64,000 nt of DNA, taken from NCBI RefSeq assembly GCF_014633365.1, contig NC_068343.1, positions 27,683,307-27,747,306 of the forward strand, given 5' to 3'. Of this stretch, positions 12,445 through 24,127 are shown piece by piece. Positions within the stretch are counted from its first letter, which is position 1, and each line of letters begins with the position of its first letter. Source of the stretch: Diospyros lotus (taxonomy: Eukaryota; Streptophyta; Magnoliopsida; Ericales; Ebenaceae). Below the pieces are notes generated by a model. That model was not told where the DNA came from. It saw only the letters and a list, made by a program, of their open reading frames with translations, and searched no databases. The translations under genes were made by a program, and so were the position numbers.

Positions 12445-15400
12445 TGTAACACCCCACTTTTTCTCTTACCGAGCGTGTCACTATGCTGGGGCCCAAAATA
12501 TACATAAATCATTTTTTTCTTTCTTTCTCAATACATAACTTAACCTTAAGTACCGAATTTCAAACAAAAGCCCCAGCAAAACATTAAAGATGCGAAAGCA
12601 ATAATCGAAACCTGATATGGTACGTAATCAGTTTACTTTATAACATAAGAACCCGTACCATGTTTAACATCATATCCTCAATATTGAAATACATAAATAC
12701 ATGGAGATTTCATAATATTCTAATAAGGCTAATCATCAATAAAGCATCAACTAAACCATATCCGAGTTAGCTCGTCGAATCCATCGGCCACGCTATCACG
12801 TGCCGTCATATCTCAACCTGCTCCTTGCCTGAGCTAGAAGTCTAAACTGGAACGTGGAATGTTCCGGGGGAATAACCCATTAGAAGATGAAACTTCTATT
12901 GAGGGTCCAAACATATATATACGAATGCATGATGCAATAACATGAACAATATTTTCCCTTAATGTAACTTCCCGAGCCCATCAGCCCGGCATGGAATCCT
13001 AGGCAAATCCCAAACCTCTGCAGGATAAGCCTAACATTATTCCATCATTGCCCTAGGAGAATTACGGCTACACTCTGGGGGCGACATCTCATTCCTGTGC
13101 ACAAATATCAATGTGAAAATAATATCGTGTCATGCAATTATCACGACTTTCCATGCAATATGACAAAATGAATCATATCTTTCCTAAATATTATGCATAT
13201 ATAAGCAATCATATCTTTCATAAATATCATGCATAATAAACAATCATATCATGTAGGGTAGGAAAACTCACCTTTTGAGATAAACTTGTCTTTTCTAAAA
13301 AAGCGTGCATGGCCTTGATATGCGTGCCCCACCTCAATTTTTGTGCCAACTCTCAAAAGTTACACCAATCACATCATCTCAATTACCTCAAACATAAAAA
13401 TGATATTCTATTACTAAATATCTCAATATTCCATTTATTTCCTTTTTTCCTTCATTTTTCCTTCTAAAAATCCCAATAAATACCTTGAGACTATTTCCTC
13501 AAATCTATCTCCACAACAATTCATAATAGACTATAAAATTCAAAGGAAAAATACTGAACTTACCTGGATGTTGCGTTTTCATGCAAAACAAGGCTCTTTG
13601 GCGCTAAAATCGAGACATCGATAATCCCAAATCCAAATCTTTTTGCACAGACCTCCGTAAAATATTTTTCTGGAATTTCTAACATTTTTTTGAAAAAATT
13701 TAGAGCATACACGCGCTCGCACGCGCCCCCACGCGATTAGGGCGACTGGAGTGCGTGACCAGCACGCCCCGGTCGTCTTCCCCGGTGACGGCGACGCCGG
13801 AAAAATTGGTCGACTCCACCTCTTTAAAGCCCTTCTCTAATCGATCTGAATGGCACCACTTTGGGCCTGAAAGGACAACCGAAGACCTCTTAATCGGGCG
13901 GCGAAAGCCTCAGCTTAGTCTTCTGCCTCGTTTTCCGGCAACCTCACGAAACCCCTTCAAACCTCAATCAAAATGCATCAAATTCTCCAGAATTGATCCT
14001 TAGGCCATGGGCAACAAAATCCCTATGATTTTGGCCTCCAATTCGCTCAAAAATAGGAGTAATTTGAAGCTCCAACTTACCCATTTTTGGCCATCTGGAA
14101 ACCCTTATTTATAGGCATCTTCGATGCTCCAAATGCCCGAGATCGGTTAGCCCATGAGCCTTAGAGCATAACCCTACCCCAAATCGACCTTGAGCAAGCC
14201 TTATCAGACCAAAAAAAGGAGTTGCAAGCGCATGAAAAATCCATCCAACTTTCGGCCGCTTTTTCTTCAAAATTCATCCACCACAATGGCTTTTGTCAGA
14301 TCTTCCTTTGTAAAAGTTGCTCCCCTGACTATTCCTCGTGCAACCCTGTGGCCAAAATCGGCCATGGCCGACCTGTTGGAAATGTATGCCCTAAAGACAT
14401 GTTTTGTTTAATTTATGGTAATGATGTTTCTTTTAGTCAGTTTATGGCACATATATTATTTACATTTAATTGTTGGAAAAGTGTCCATGCTATTAAGTAA
14501 GTGATTCATGTGATGGGTCGTTCTTCACAGTTAGGCATGAATCATGGGTACTTAATAAGCAAGAAAATATTACTCTTGATCTTTTGATAGAACTGGGCAT
14601 TCTATCATGATAAGATCATTGTGCAATAGATCCTAATGGAGGATGGCTTGCCTTAGCCAGTAAACAGTCCGTTTACTCTAATTGTACAAGCGCATTTGGA
14701 ATGTGTAGAGTGGACCTGTGATAGAAGCTAATGACAAAGTACTAATTATCATGGAGCTAGTCTATCACTGCTACTACGTGGACGAGTACTCTAATACTTG
14801 AGTATTAGTTGGTGGTCTAGTGAACCTAGAGCTATATTCTTAGATTCACTGTAGGTGAGGTCTATCAAAGATCAATAACCTTTTGAGTTGGGAGTATGGT
14901 TTCTAATTAGCTAAGACAGACTAATACAAGATAGTTTCTGTGATTCACCCCCTTGTGATTGTCCAAGAATAATCAAATAATCCAGGGCCCTGGGAACGTG
15001 ACTTAAGAGTTTGTGCTTCTGGGTAGCTCCCAGTGATAAGCAAGTACATTCGAGTAGTCACGGATTATTGGACTAGTGATCTAAGGATGGTAGAAATCAT
15101 TTAGAGAGGTGTTAGTACATTATTCCTTTCTAAATGATGGGTGTTACGCAGAGAGGTATTTTCGTCATTACACTAGTAGGTCAAAGACATGGCATATGCA
15201 AAATTATTCGTGGGGTCAGTGTTACCATATGGTGATAGTTGGAACACTTAGAATGACAAAATATAGCTACTAGGTAGCAAGGATATTTTGGTCATTTTAG
15301 TAGCCGTGAATAATTTATCTTTTAGTCCCCGGGGTAGCTCGATATAACTCATGTATTATTTAATACATTTGGCTTGTTGGGTGAATTACATTGAGAGAGA

Positions 15401-16503
15401 ATTATTTTATTCAGAATGGTCCATAATTAATTGGGCTAGAATAAAATAATAGTTCATTAGTTTTTAATTAATTAATTGGGCTAACCCAATTAGAAAATTA
15501 ATTAAATGGACTTGGCCCATTAGGGTTTGGCCCACTAGGGTTTTAACCCTAGGGTTCTCCCTATATATTCTCTCCTTGGTTGTTTTTCATCTAAGTCGAT
15601 TTTTACTCTTCTTCACCGAAAGAGAGGCCACGAGTTTTGAGTCATACCTCGGAAGATCGAAAGAGAGCCTTCAAGTTCTGATGCGAAGGAGCCGAAGGAT
15701 TGCAGGACAGCCATCGTCTCCACCACGAGAAGAAGCTCCCGCCCATCCTCCGCCTGTCGCTTCATTCCGTCCAGTAATCCCTAGGAAAAGTAAGTTCCCT
15801 AGATTCTAATCAATACGAGGAAAGTTTTATTTAAAAACGCTTCCGTTGCATGCTATGTATCCTCGTTATGATCCTTCACGACCAACCATGTGCTGGTCAG
15901 ATTTGCCCATACTGCCATTTTTAAGTTTTTGCACTTTTACCCCACTAATTTTGGTTTTCTCATTTTGGCCCTCTTTCACCAAGCCCATTGAATTTTGATA
16001 ATTGCTTTCAAGACCCTCAAGTCCTAAAACAACAATTTGACCCCTGAGGATTCCGAAAAAATATCGTTTCGGCTTCCTTCTAGCAATTTCAAAAAATTGC
16101 ACTTAGGCCTGAATCTTCGTTTTGGCCCTAAACCTCTTTGTTTCTTCCTGAAACAACTGAAAGGTTGTTCCTTATGAAAAACTGAAGCCCCCTCAAGCTT
16201 CCATTGACTTCTTAGAATACGTCTATAACAATTCGGTATTGCAGCTTAATTGGCAACTATATTTTAGCTGTACCAAAAATTGTTCCTAATCTGATTTCTT
16301 TCGGCACCATAAATCCTATCTTAGGGTGCTCGTTAATGCCACGCCATTTTCCTTTGGCATCTTGGCTCCAGGGCACTCCCGGCAGTAGATTCGGTTATCT
16401 ATACGGTAAGAAATTACCGTTATACCCTTCATTTATCCTTAAATTTTATTTTTGCCCCAAGATAAATTACCCTTGAGTCATTTAAAATTTCTCGGGTATT
16501 ACA
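12445..16503 (-). repeat. 5' LTR of element A, interrupted by a solo LTR
   Basis: Matches the 3' LTR at 775-3258 along its length, apart from the insert at 14374-15878. Minus-strand TATA-like sequence lies at about 14103-14112, AAGGTGAGT (minus) at 13266-13274, and the palindrome signature at 12847-12867. Confidence 0.9.
14374..15878 (+). mobile_element. Solo LTR of a Ty1/copia element (Angela/BARE-like) inside the 5' LTR of A
   Basis: A 1505-bp insert starting TGTTGGAAATG and ending ATCCTTCA. It is flanked by a perfect CGACC duplication (14369-14373 and 15879-15883). The other LTR of A shows the uninterrupted sequence, so the site is unambiguous. The TATA-like CTATATAT lies at 15561-15568; the 77-codon frame starting at 15576 is leader sequence of this LTR, not a gene. 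It is the same family as 5195-6679. Confidence 0.9.
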
Positions 16504-16508
16504 TTGCC
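16504..16508. repeat. Target-site duplication of element A, right copy
   Basis: TTGCC, identical to 770-774. Confidence 0.9.
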
Positions 16509-17030
16509 CCTCTTAAGCTAGGAATGTGTTATGTCAATGTGTAGATGTGGTTATGTTGCCTTAGAGAGATTGTTTTTTTCCTGTGGTATGGGTTAAGTGC
16601 TGTACGGAAGTCTCTTAGGTTGGGACATGTCAGGATATGTCATCTTGTTCATGGTCTTGCACATATTCATAAAAATGTTTTGAACTCTCACTTAGATGAT
16701 TCAGCATCTAATTTGGAATTTGTCTCTAGAATATTCAAACGTTCTAGGTGAAAGTAGTGGTGCCAAAGGAAAAGAGGTTATCAGGATATAGTTGTTATTT
16801 ACCTATTGGATCCTTAGTAGGTCTTTGATTTTATGCGAGATATTTATTTATCATGTATTTTTTTTTGAATATATGATGTAAAATTATGGTACAGTTTCTA
16901 TATTATAAACGAAGTATTTGCAGTTATCTATCATTTGAGGTTTCGATCTGGTTTCCACATTTATGATGATGTTACATGTCTTAACTTATTCCTTTCAAGT
17001 TTGATATGCTGAGAAGATAGAACGGGATTG
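16509..17030 (+). mobile_element. Old Ty3/gypsy-type LTR, right part
   Basis: Continues the LTR broken at 769. It contains the paired palindromes seen in many LTRs here: TTAGATGATTCAGCATCTAA at 16692-16711 and a CTAGAA...GTTCTAG palindrome at 16726-16747. No terminus is certain; I place the right edge near 17030 because the AT-rich tail typical of LTR ends stops there. Confidence 0.4.
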
Positions 17031-18753
17031 TTGGGGATTGATTTATGTGTATTAGATTAAGTGTATGTGTGAAGAAAAACAAATATTCCTAAAATCCCGG
17101 GTTGATGCTCGCGCTTGGAAAAAATAAGGTGTTCCAACTGAAGTCCTTTCTCATGTTAGACTTGTTTCTATCGAGCTTTTAGCATAATAGCCGTTAATTG
17201 TGAGCCAAAGCTTCATCGCATCAAGCAATTGCCTACCAAGCTTAAGGGTACCCTGTGAACATAGTATGTCGCATAAAATAATAAGTGCACAAAATAATTA
17301 TCACACACGTAGATAATTCGTAAACATATATAAGTTCATGCATAACCACATGTTACCCACATCACCATGCTCATGGATGCTTCGTTTCAACATATAGCCC
17401 TAATGAGATCATATAAAAGACATTGACAAGAGAATCGAATTACACGGTAACAATGCTCGTGAAAAATTGTTTACGGATTATGAATCCTTCTAAATAATTG
17501 GGTAGGCATGCCTTGCTAGAGGTCAATCTTGTCTTATGTGTTCATACCGACACATTGCCAACATATTCAAAAACCTAACGAATCATACGCAATAGGTATG
17601 ATCATTGGCTTAAACCAGGAGAGCGGACGTATGGTTAAGTGGGACACTTCGGCAAGAAGTTGTGTCGTCGTAGGTTCTCACAGAAAAAGAACAAATAAAC
17701 ATAATAACATCAATATGATGAAAGGTCATCATAAAGGAAAGAGTTTTCTAAAATGACAATTGATTAAATTAGAAAGGAGTTTCTAATTTAATAAGTTTCT
17801 ATTTGTTGGAGTGGTAAATAAAAAATAAAATATATTTGAGCTTAAATTAATATTTGGGCTAAATTGAATTTGGGCCAAATATTAAATTAAATATTATATT
17901 TGGACTTAAATTAGATTTGGACCAAATATTTTATTTAAACTTATTATTAGATTTGGCCCACTTAATTAACTTCCTAGTTTAACTAGGATAAACTCATTTA
18001 ATTAAGTTCATAGTTAGACTAGGATAAATGGGCCGGCTCATATCCATTAAGGTTTAAGAAATCCTAAGAGGCCTTGCTCCTCTATAAATACTCCTTTATA
18101 GATTGCCCAAATTAATGAATGGTTTTGTGGTTTTCAATAGTTGAAAAAAAAAATTGCCATTTACTTTCTCCCATTTCTTTTCGCACTGATTCCAAACGAG
18201 GAGCTTCTTTCCATCCATACACAAGCTACAAAAAGGAGAAAGAGCTAGCACTCTCATTCCACTCTCCTCGCCAACGGATGCGTGCCGCGTATCACAAGTT
18301 AAAGGCCGGATGCTTAGACGACTTGAATCCACAAATGACTCAAAAATCTAAAGATTAGATTTATTTTATTATATATGTGATTGTTTTGATTTTGACGTTG
18401 ATCCAATCGTCGGGATCGGGGTAAGATTCAAAATTTTTTACCTACATTGCTTGCCCCTTAACGATCTTGCTTTACTTTCAAGGAATCCAAAAAAAAAATT
18501 ATATAAAATGTATGCATAAAAAATTATGCAAGTTTCTACTTCACGATGTCACTTGTGATAGTATTAACATGTTTTCAAGAGTTTTCTCGACGATTACACT
18601 AAACATCTCCTGTAAGGTTCTTATTGTAGCCTAATTTCCGAGACAGTTCTCCTGGAAAAGTCTTTGAGGAAAACCATCGGGGAGGTGATCATTCTTAGAA
18701 GAGATGCTTCTCCCAAAAAAAGTCTTTGGGGCTAGCTTCCCAGGGACCTATTT
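17031..18753 (+). mobile_element. Probable Ty1/copia LTR fragment and unresolved flank
   Basis: No gene is seen. A stretch rich in 'tttgggcc/aattaa' motifs (17815-18060) leads to CCTCTATAAATACTCC (TATA-like at 18082-18090) and a leader-like region. This layout resembles copia LTR promoters. I could not find both termini. The last ~150 bp (18603-18753) continue at 30700 across element B. Confidence 0.35.
18749..18753. repeat. Target-site duplication of element B, left copy
   Basis: TATTT immediately before TGTAAAACCCC. The identical TATTT follows the 3' LTR at 30695-30699. Confidence 0.9.
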
Positions 18754-19506
18754 TGTAAAACCCCATGTTCGTATGAGGATGCCACGTGATTTTGATGAGT
18801 TTAGAATACCGAAAAATTGATTTTATAGCAATTTTAGGTACCGAATCAACTGCAGGGAATGCCTCGGAGTGAAATTGTCTAAAGAAAACTATATGGTCTC
18901 GACGAGCGTTCCGAGATAAGATTTATGGTATTGAAAGAAATCAGATCGGGAACAATTTTCGGTACAGCTAAAATACAGCTGTCATTTAGGCTGTAAAACC
19001 GAATCGTTGTAGAAGACTCCCGAAAAATCAACGGAAGCCTAAGGGGGCTCCAGTTTTGCATAACGAGCAACCCTTCAGTGGTTTCAGGAGCAAACAACAG
19101 CCCGATAAGGTCTCTGGGGCGAATTGTCATTTTTAACTAAGAATTGGATTATTAATCTTGCGTTTTCAGTATTGTAATGCAAATAAATTCGATAATCAAA
19201 GGTATAGTTACAATTAGATAATTATTTAAGTGAAATGGAAATGAATTTTTAGAATTTTAATATATAATTTTTATTATATAATATAGGATTATATATATAT
19301 GTATGTATATAAACGTGCTGTGTGCGCTCTGCAAATGGCTTCGCGAAGCTTCTAAGCTTTAATGGCCAAGATTGTGGCCGTGAAATGGGGAGATAGTGGC
19401 AGCGAGATTTAGGGAAGAAGATATGGCAGCAAGATTTGAGGGATTTGTGCAATTAATGTGATGTGTATAAATATATATACGCCCGTGGAGAGCCGCAATG
19501 GCTGCC

Positions 19507-19517
19507 TATAAATAGGC
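19507..19517 (+). promoter_or_regulatory. TATA-box candidate in the 5' LTR of B
   Basis: CTATAAATAGG, followed by a purine-rich leader starting 'gcaacaaagcaaag'. The identical site is at 28812-28822 in the 3' LTR. This is the expected U3/R layout of a Pol II LTR promoter. Confidence 0.65.
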
Positions 19518-19900
19518 AACGACTTTGGTTGGAGGAGAAGCAACAAAGCAAAGTGAGGGAGAGTAGAGATTGAGGGAGAAAGCTTGGGCTAGGCTTGGCC
19601 GAGAGGAAGAAGATCGAGAGGGAAAGCTGGGCGGCCATGGCCGCAAGCAACCAGCTTGCAGCAACCGCCACGACGAGCAGGGGAGGCCGACAGAGCAGCA
19701 GCGCGGTGGCGCGCGGGAAGCCAGGGAGATGGTCGCGGACTCATCGATCGCAGCAAGAGGCGGCGGCGGCTTGCGCTGGTGCGGTTGCGGCCGACCATGG
19801 CTGCCATGGAAATGGGCAGCGAGCAGGGAGGAGCTGCGACCAGCAGCCGCGACGAGGCGCGGTGCAGCTCGGCAATGGTCCGACGCGGCTGAGGAGGTCG

Positions 19901-19905
19901 GCGAC
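19901..19905. repeat. Target-site duplication (GCGAC), left copy
   Basis: GCGAC, repeated at 22635-22639. The 3' LTR of B has the single uninterrupted site near 29207-29211. Confidence 0.92.
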
Positions 19906-22634
19906 TGTAACACCCGGTGTAACCGGTGTTAAGAGAATAAGAAAGGAAGTAAGTAAACTTCCAAAAATACCCTTGAGAAGGTGATGGATCCTTGAGATTG
20001 AGAATGCCCATGAGAAGGGTATTTTGGTAATTTGGATAGAGAAATCCAATAAAGGGTATTTTGATAAATTAAAAATAATTCCTATGAAGAATTAGGTGTG
20101 TAAGTGAATAAAAATCCCAATTTGGTATTTATGTGGAGATATATGGGATTAATAAATTCACAAAGAGTAATTGAGAATTTTGGAATTTAATTCCATAAAG
20201 GAAATTTAATTTTGAAATAGGGAAAATGGTGGATATTAAATTATTTGAGGAGAATAATTATATTTTCCCTAAGTTGTGAATTAATGTGGTAATGCCACTT
20301 GGAGAGATGAGATTAAACTTGGAAGCCAAGGTTAGTGTCTTGTTGTGACACTTGGCATTTTGTGGTTCAAGTATAATTGGGTGAATTAAATAAATGCAAA
20401 AGTTATGATAATTGGTCTTGTAAGCATTTAATAAGAGGCATGATTATATGGATTAAAGAAAATCCAAAAGAAAATGGTAAATGGTCACCATTAATGCCTT
20501 GGAAAATATGAGAGTTATTTAAATATATAAGAAAGTATTTATGTCTCTCAAATGTGATGTTGGAAATTAGTCCCATTAATTTAAATGGGAAAGAAATTAT
20601 TTATGTCTCTCAAGTGTGATGGATGTGAAATTAGTCCCATTAATTTAAATGGGAAAGAAATGGAAATTAGTCACTCATTTATGAGTGAAAATGGGGAGAT
20701 TTATTTAAATGGGAAATAAATATAAATTCAATGGATGAGATGTATTCTTGAATTAGAGAATAAATCCTATGGTGGGGATTTAAAGAGAAGAAATGGCATG
20801 GATTGCCATCCAAATAAAAGTGTGCTTTCTTTCAATGGTGGAGATGAAGTCTTGTAAAGGCAAAGGTAATCCAATGGATGAGATTAACCAAGAAAAGAGC
20901 ACATGGATTGTGCTTCTTGTGTTTTCTTCAAGAGAGAAGCCTTATTTATTAAAATGGATGGTTGAGATCAAGTCTCCCATAAGCACATGGATTATGCTTT
21001 AAATGGATGGTGAAGATCCATTCTTGAAATTTGAAAAATGGTAGTATAAAAAGGCAAGTGTGGGAGACTTGTCTCCCTTTTGGCCATTTGTAGAAATGAA
21101 GAAGGAAGGAAAGAAAGAAAGAGAAAGAAGTCTTCCATGGAGGGAAGAGTGAAGAAAGAGAGAAGATAATGAAGAAATCAAGTAAGTATGCTTTCTTCTC
21201 TTCATTTTTTTGGGTATGATTGTATGCAAAAAAATTTAGTGGCTTGTTGAAATGCCATTTAGATGGGAGCAAATGAAGAGGGAAGCTCTCTTGAGAAGAA
21301 GAAATAAAGCTTCAAAGAGAAGATTGTTAAGGTAAGGGATGGCCCCAAGTGGTGGAGGCCTTGCATTGCATTGTAAGTAGGTTGCATAAATCTTTATGTA
21401 TCTTTTTGCATGCTTTACTTGTTCATGAGACCTATGGCCATGGGGGTGGGAAAGAAGTGGTAGGTTGATGCCTCAAACCATGTTGGGTTGTGAGGATGGA
21501 ATGACCTAACCATACTTGCATGCATTTGTTATTACATAGACTTGTTATGCTTGTATTTACTTTGCATATGCACCCTTACTGAGCTTTGTGGCTCATGAGG
21601 TTTTATCCTCCCCTTGTAGGTTGTTCTTATGCCAAAAGAAGAAAAGGGAATGTGTTGGAAGCTTGTGGTTGAAGCTCATGATGTATCATTTATTTTTGTT
21701 GTAAAGCTAAGGTTATGGCTTGAGAAGCCTAGGTTTGTGATGTTTAATTTGTGGTTTAATGGCTTAGGGAAGCCTATTGTTGGTAAGTGCTTCATGTGAT
21801 GTATGTTAAGGGTTTGCAAGGGCTTGTGAAGGCCTAGAACCATGAATGTAATTTATTTGGAATAAATTGTGAGGTTGGAGAAAGAATTTTGTTGTAAAAA
21901 TAGGCTTGGAAATGTGGAAATTTTCAATGCAATTTTTGGAGTGGAATTTCTGGAAATTTGGGGTTTTATAGCCCAAAGAAAAGAAAAAAAAAAGAAGAAA
22001 AAAGGAGGGAAGCAGCAGCTGGAGGCTGCTGGAAATCAGCAGCCTGCAGCCTGCGCGCGGGCAGGCGCGCAGCCCCGCGCGCGCTGGCAGCCGTGCCAGC
22101 GCGCGGGGGCGTGCGCGGGCGCGCCCAGCCCGCGCGGCCAGCGCCTAGCGGGGCCCCGCCGGCCAAATTTTTTTTAAAAATTTGGAATTTTGGGAAATTA
22201 AGGGGCATTTCTAAATCGATTTTGGGCCTCGAAGGAATTTTCAAAGTAAATGGATTTTTCGAGCATTTTGGAGAAAAGGCCAAAAATTTAAAAATTTGAA
22301 ATGATGAGTTATTCCTCCAAAAATTGGTGATCCATCAATGGATTGGTTCAAATGGTGATTTTGGAGCCCGGTAAAATTCTCCGATGGAAAAGAATTAAAA
22401 AAAAAATATGGCGATTGGGCGCCTGAAGGAGATTTTCTTTATAGCCAATGCGGTGTGGCTAAAGCCCAATTCTGCTAGCGAATCCTGGGATTCCGCGAAG
22501 GGAAGGTCAAGCCTAGTTCCCACCTAGGGCGTTTCGTCTTGAAACATGGCCCACCCTTCGCCAAAGGCCGGACAGGTGGACACTTCGGGTGATTGTTCAC
22601 GAGTAACACCCGTAAGTGGGAGCGGGGCGTTACA
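19906..22634 (+). mobile_element. Solo LTR, family C, 2.7 kb, nested in the 5' LTR of element B
   Basis: Starts TGTAACACCCGGTG and ends GGGGCGTTACA, with a perfect GCGAC duplication. It is the plus-orientation relative of 7639-10323. It contains TATA-like GTATAAAAAGG (about 21044-21054), a purine-rich leader, AAGGTAAGG at 21329-21337 and a GC-rich core around 22020-22165. There is no primer site and no coding sequence. The ends form an unusually long terminal inverted match (TGTAACACCC against TGTAACGCCC on the other strand). Confidence 0.9.
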
Positions 22635-22639
22635 GCGAC
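22635..22639. repeat. Target-site duplication (GCGAC), right copy
   Basis: Identical to 19901-19905; the 5' LTR of B resumes here. Confidence 0.92.
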
Positions 22640-22791
22640 AGCCAGCAAGGGCGGCGCGGCAGCTGGGCAAAGCTGTCCGAGGCAGTGGAGGAGGCTGTTC
22701 GCATGGCAGCAGCCGTGCGCATGGCAGCAGCCGCGCGCAGGAAGGAGAAGAAATAGGGAAGAAGAAGAAGAAGAGACTGGAGAAGAAAAAG

Positions 22792-22830
22792 AGAAGAAGA
22801 AGAAGAAGAAGAAGAAGAAGAAGAAGAAGA
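22792..22830 (+). repeat. (GAA)n microsatellite in the 5' LTR of B
   Basis: About 13 GAA triplets within a larger purine tract running from about 22740 to 22970. The long Lys/Glu and Phe/Ser frames here are low-complexity artefacts. Confidence 0.85.
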
Positions 22831-24115
22831 AAAGGAAGAAAGGAAGAAAGAAGAAGAAAAAAAGAGAGGAAGAAGAAGCTGTTCGCGGAGGCAGGGGAGA
22901 AGAAGATGAACAGTAGAAGAGGAAAAGAAAAAGAAAAGAAAAGAAAAAGAAAGAAAGGAAAAGAAAATAGGAAAAATTGGGAAAAATGCCGAAAAGTCCT
23001 AGAAAAATCCTAAAAAAATAGGAAATTATGTTTCGGTGATATTCCGGAGATTTTGGTGAGAAAAACAGTCCGGGCACATGTTTCAAGGATGGGGCACGCA
23101 TACCGAGGAAATTCGAGATGCTAAGTTAAGGTGAGTAAAATTCCTTAGAAAATTTCATAAATTCAAGAATATTATTTTATGAATTATCGTAGTGAAATAT
23201 TTTAGAAATATTTAATCTGGATTTATTGAGGGAGAAATAGAGAGAAAATTATAGAAAATGCCAGAAATTATGGAAAAATAGTTTTTAATGTTTATTTAAA
23301 TAATTATGGTGATTAGGATACGTTGAGACTAAATTTGAAGAGACTCGCGCAAATTTTGAGGTTGGCATGCAAATCGAGGCAAAACACAGATATCGAGGTA
23401 GCCCGATAAGCTCTAGAATGTAAGTGGTACTTCCTTGATAATGATTTCATCATATTAACATGCCCTGATATGTATCCATCACATAGACTGCATACATGAT
23501 TATGAAATGCATAAATACACGTTGATATCATCGATCACACGCATATGAGGCCGTAGGGGGTACGAACTGGCACCGCTGCCTTACCAAGGGTGCACCCATA
23601 CACCCCGGTTTCAAAAGAGGTGGCCGCTAAAATGGTAGGTAGCATGAGGGGTGCAGTTGACACCTACGATGAAAGACATTGCATACACTCATGACATAGC
23701 ATTATGTACCCTTACTTAGATGGTTCATCATCTAATTTGGGTTCGCCCCTGGAACATTCAACGTTCCAGTCGGGACTTGCAGAGATGATTCTGAGATTGG
23801 TGATATGTGGTGACGCGAGACGTCGAAAAGCGAGTAAATGTACCATGTTATGTTAATAGTCTAAGAATTATGTACATTGTATATATTGTCAGACGCTTAT
23901 GAATTAACTTTGTAATGAATGTCATGTCTAGTTATTATTATATGAGCAGGTTCGATTCAGCTTCCTCTTTGTATTTATTTCTAGTATAGATATTTCGCAC
24001 TAGATAAGGTCTTAGGGAATTTCAGGATAATGTAAAGATAAAAAAAAAGTAAATAAATAAAATAAACCAAATTTCCTAAGGCATAACACGCCCTGAAGAA
24101 GTGGGCTGTTACAGT

Positions 24116-24127
24116 TGGTATCAGAGC
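24116..24127 (+). other. Primer binding site of element B (tRNA-iMet type)
   Basis: TGGTATCAGAGC two bases after the LTR end ...GTTACA. Confidence 0.93.

Larger units (their letters stand above)
775..16503 (-). mobile_element. Element A: degenerate Ty3/gypsy (chromovirus, Tekay/Del-like) retrotransposon with nested insertions
   Basis: The element reads on the minus strand: 5' LTR 12445-16503, primer site 12431-12442, interior, polypurine tract 3259-3275, 3' LTR 775-3258. Both ends are TG...CA (TGTAATACCC / GGTGTTACA) and the 5-bp duplication TTGCC is perfect. The polypurine tract context (GATGAAATTTCTTTAAGGAGGGG then TGTAATACCC, read in two pieces) is typical of plant chromoviruses. The interior keeps relics of reverse transcriptase (7100-7250) and RNase H (3770-4075) but no open gag-pol. 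It aligns by eye with the interior of element B. Nested in it are solo LTRs at 5195, 7639 and 14374 and a segment carrying an LBD gene relic. The two LTRs differ at roughly one base in twenty over the first 460 bp I compared, so the insertion is fairly old. Confidence 0.9.
18754..24113 (+). repeat. 5' LTR of element B, interrupted by a family C solo LTR
   Basis: Starts TGTAAAACCCCATG and ends GGGCTGTTACA. Without the nested insert and one duplication copy it is about 2626 bp, against 2636 bp for the 3' LTR. TATA-like CTATAAATAGG lies at 19507-19517, AAGGTGAGT at 23128-23136, and the palindromes at 23716-23735 and 23749-23769. Confidence 0.92.

Noticed and set aside
15576..15809. 77-codon frame after a TATA box
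   Set aside because: It is leader sequence of the Angela-like solo LTR, and the other copy at 5195 does not keep it.
22475..23101. 208-codon minus-strand frame
   Set aside because: Low-complexity complement of the purine tract in the 5' LTR of B; no domain.
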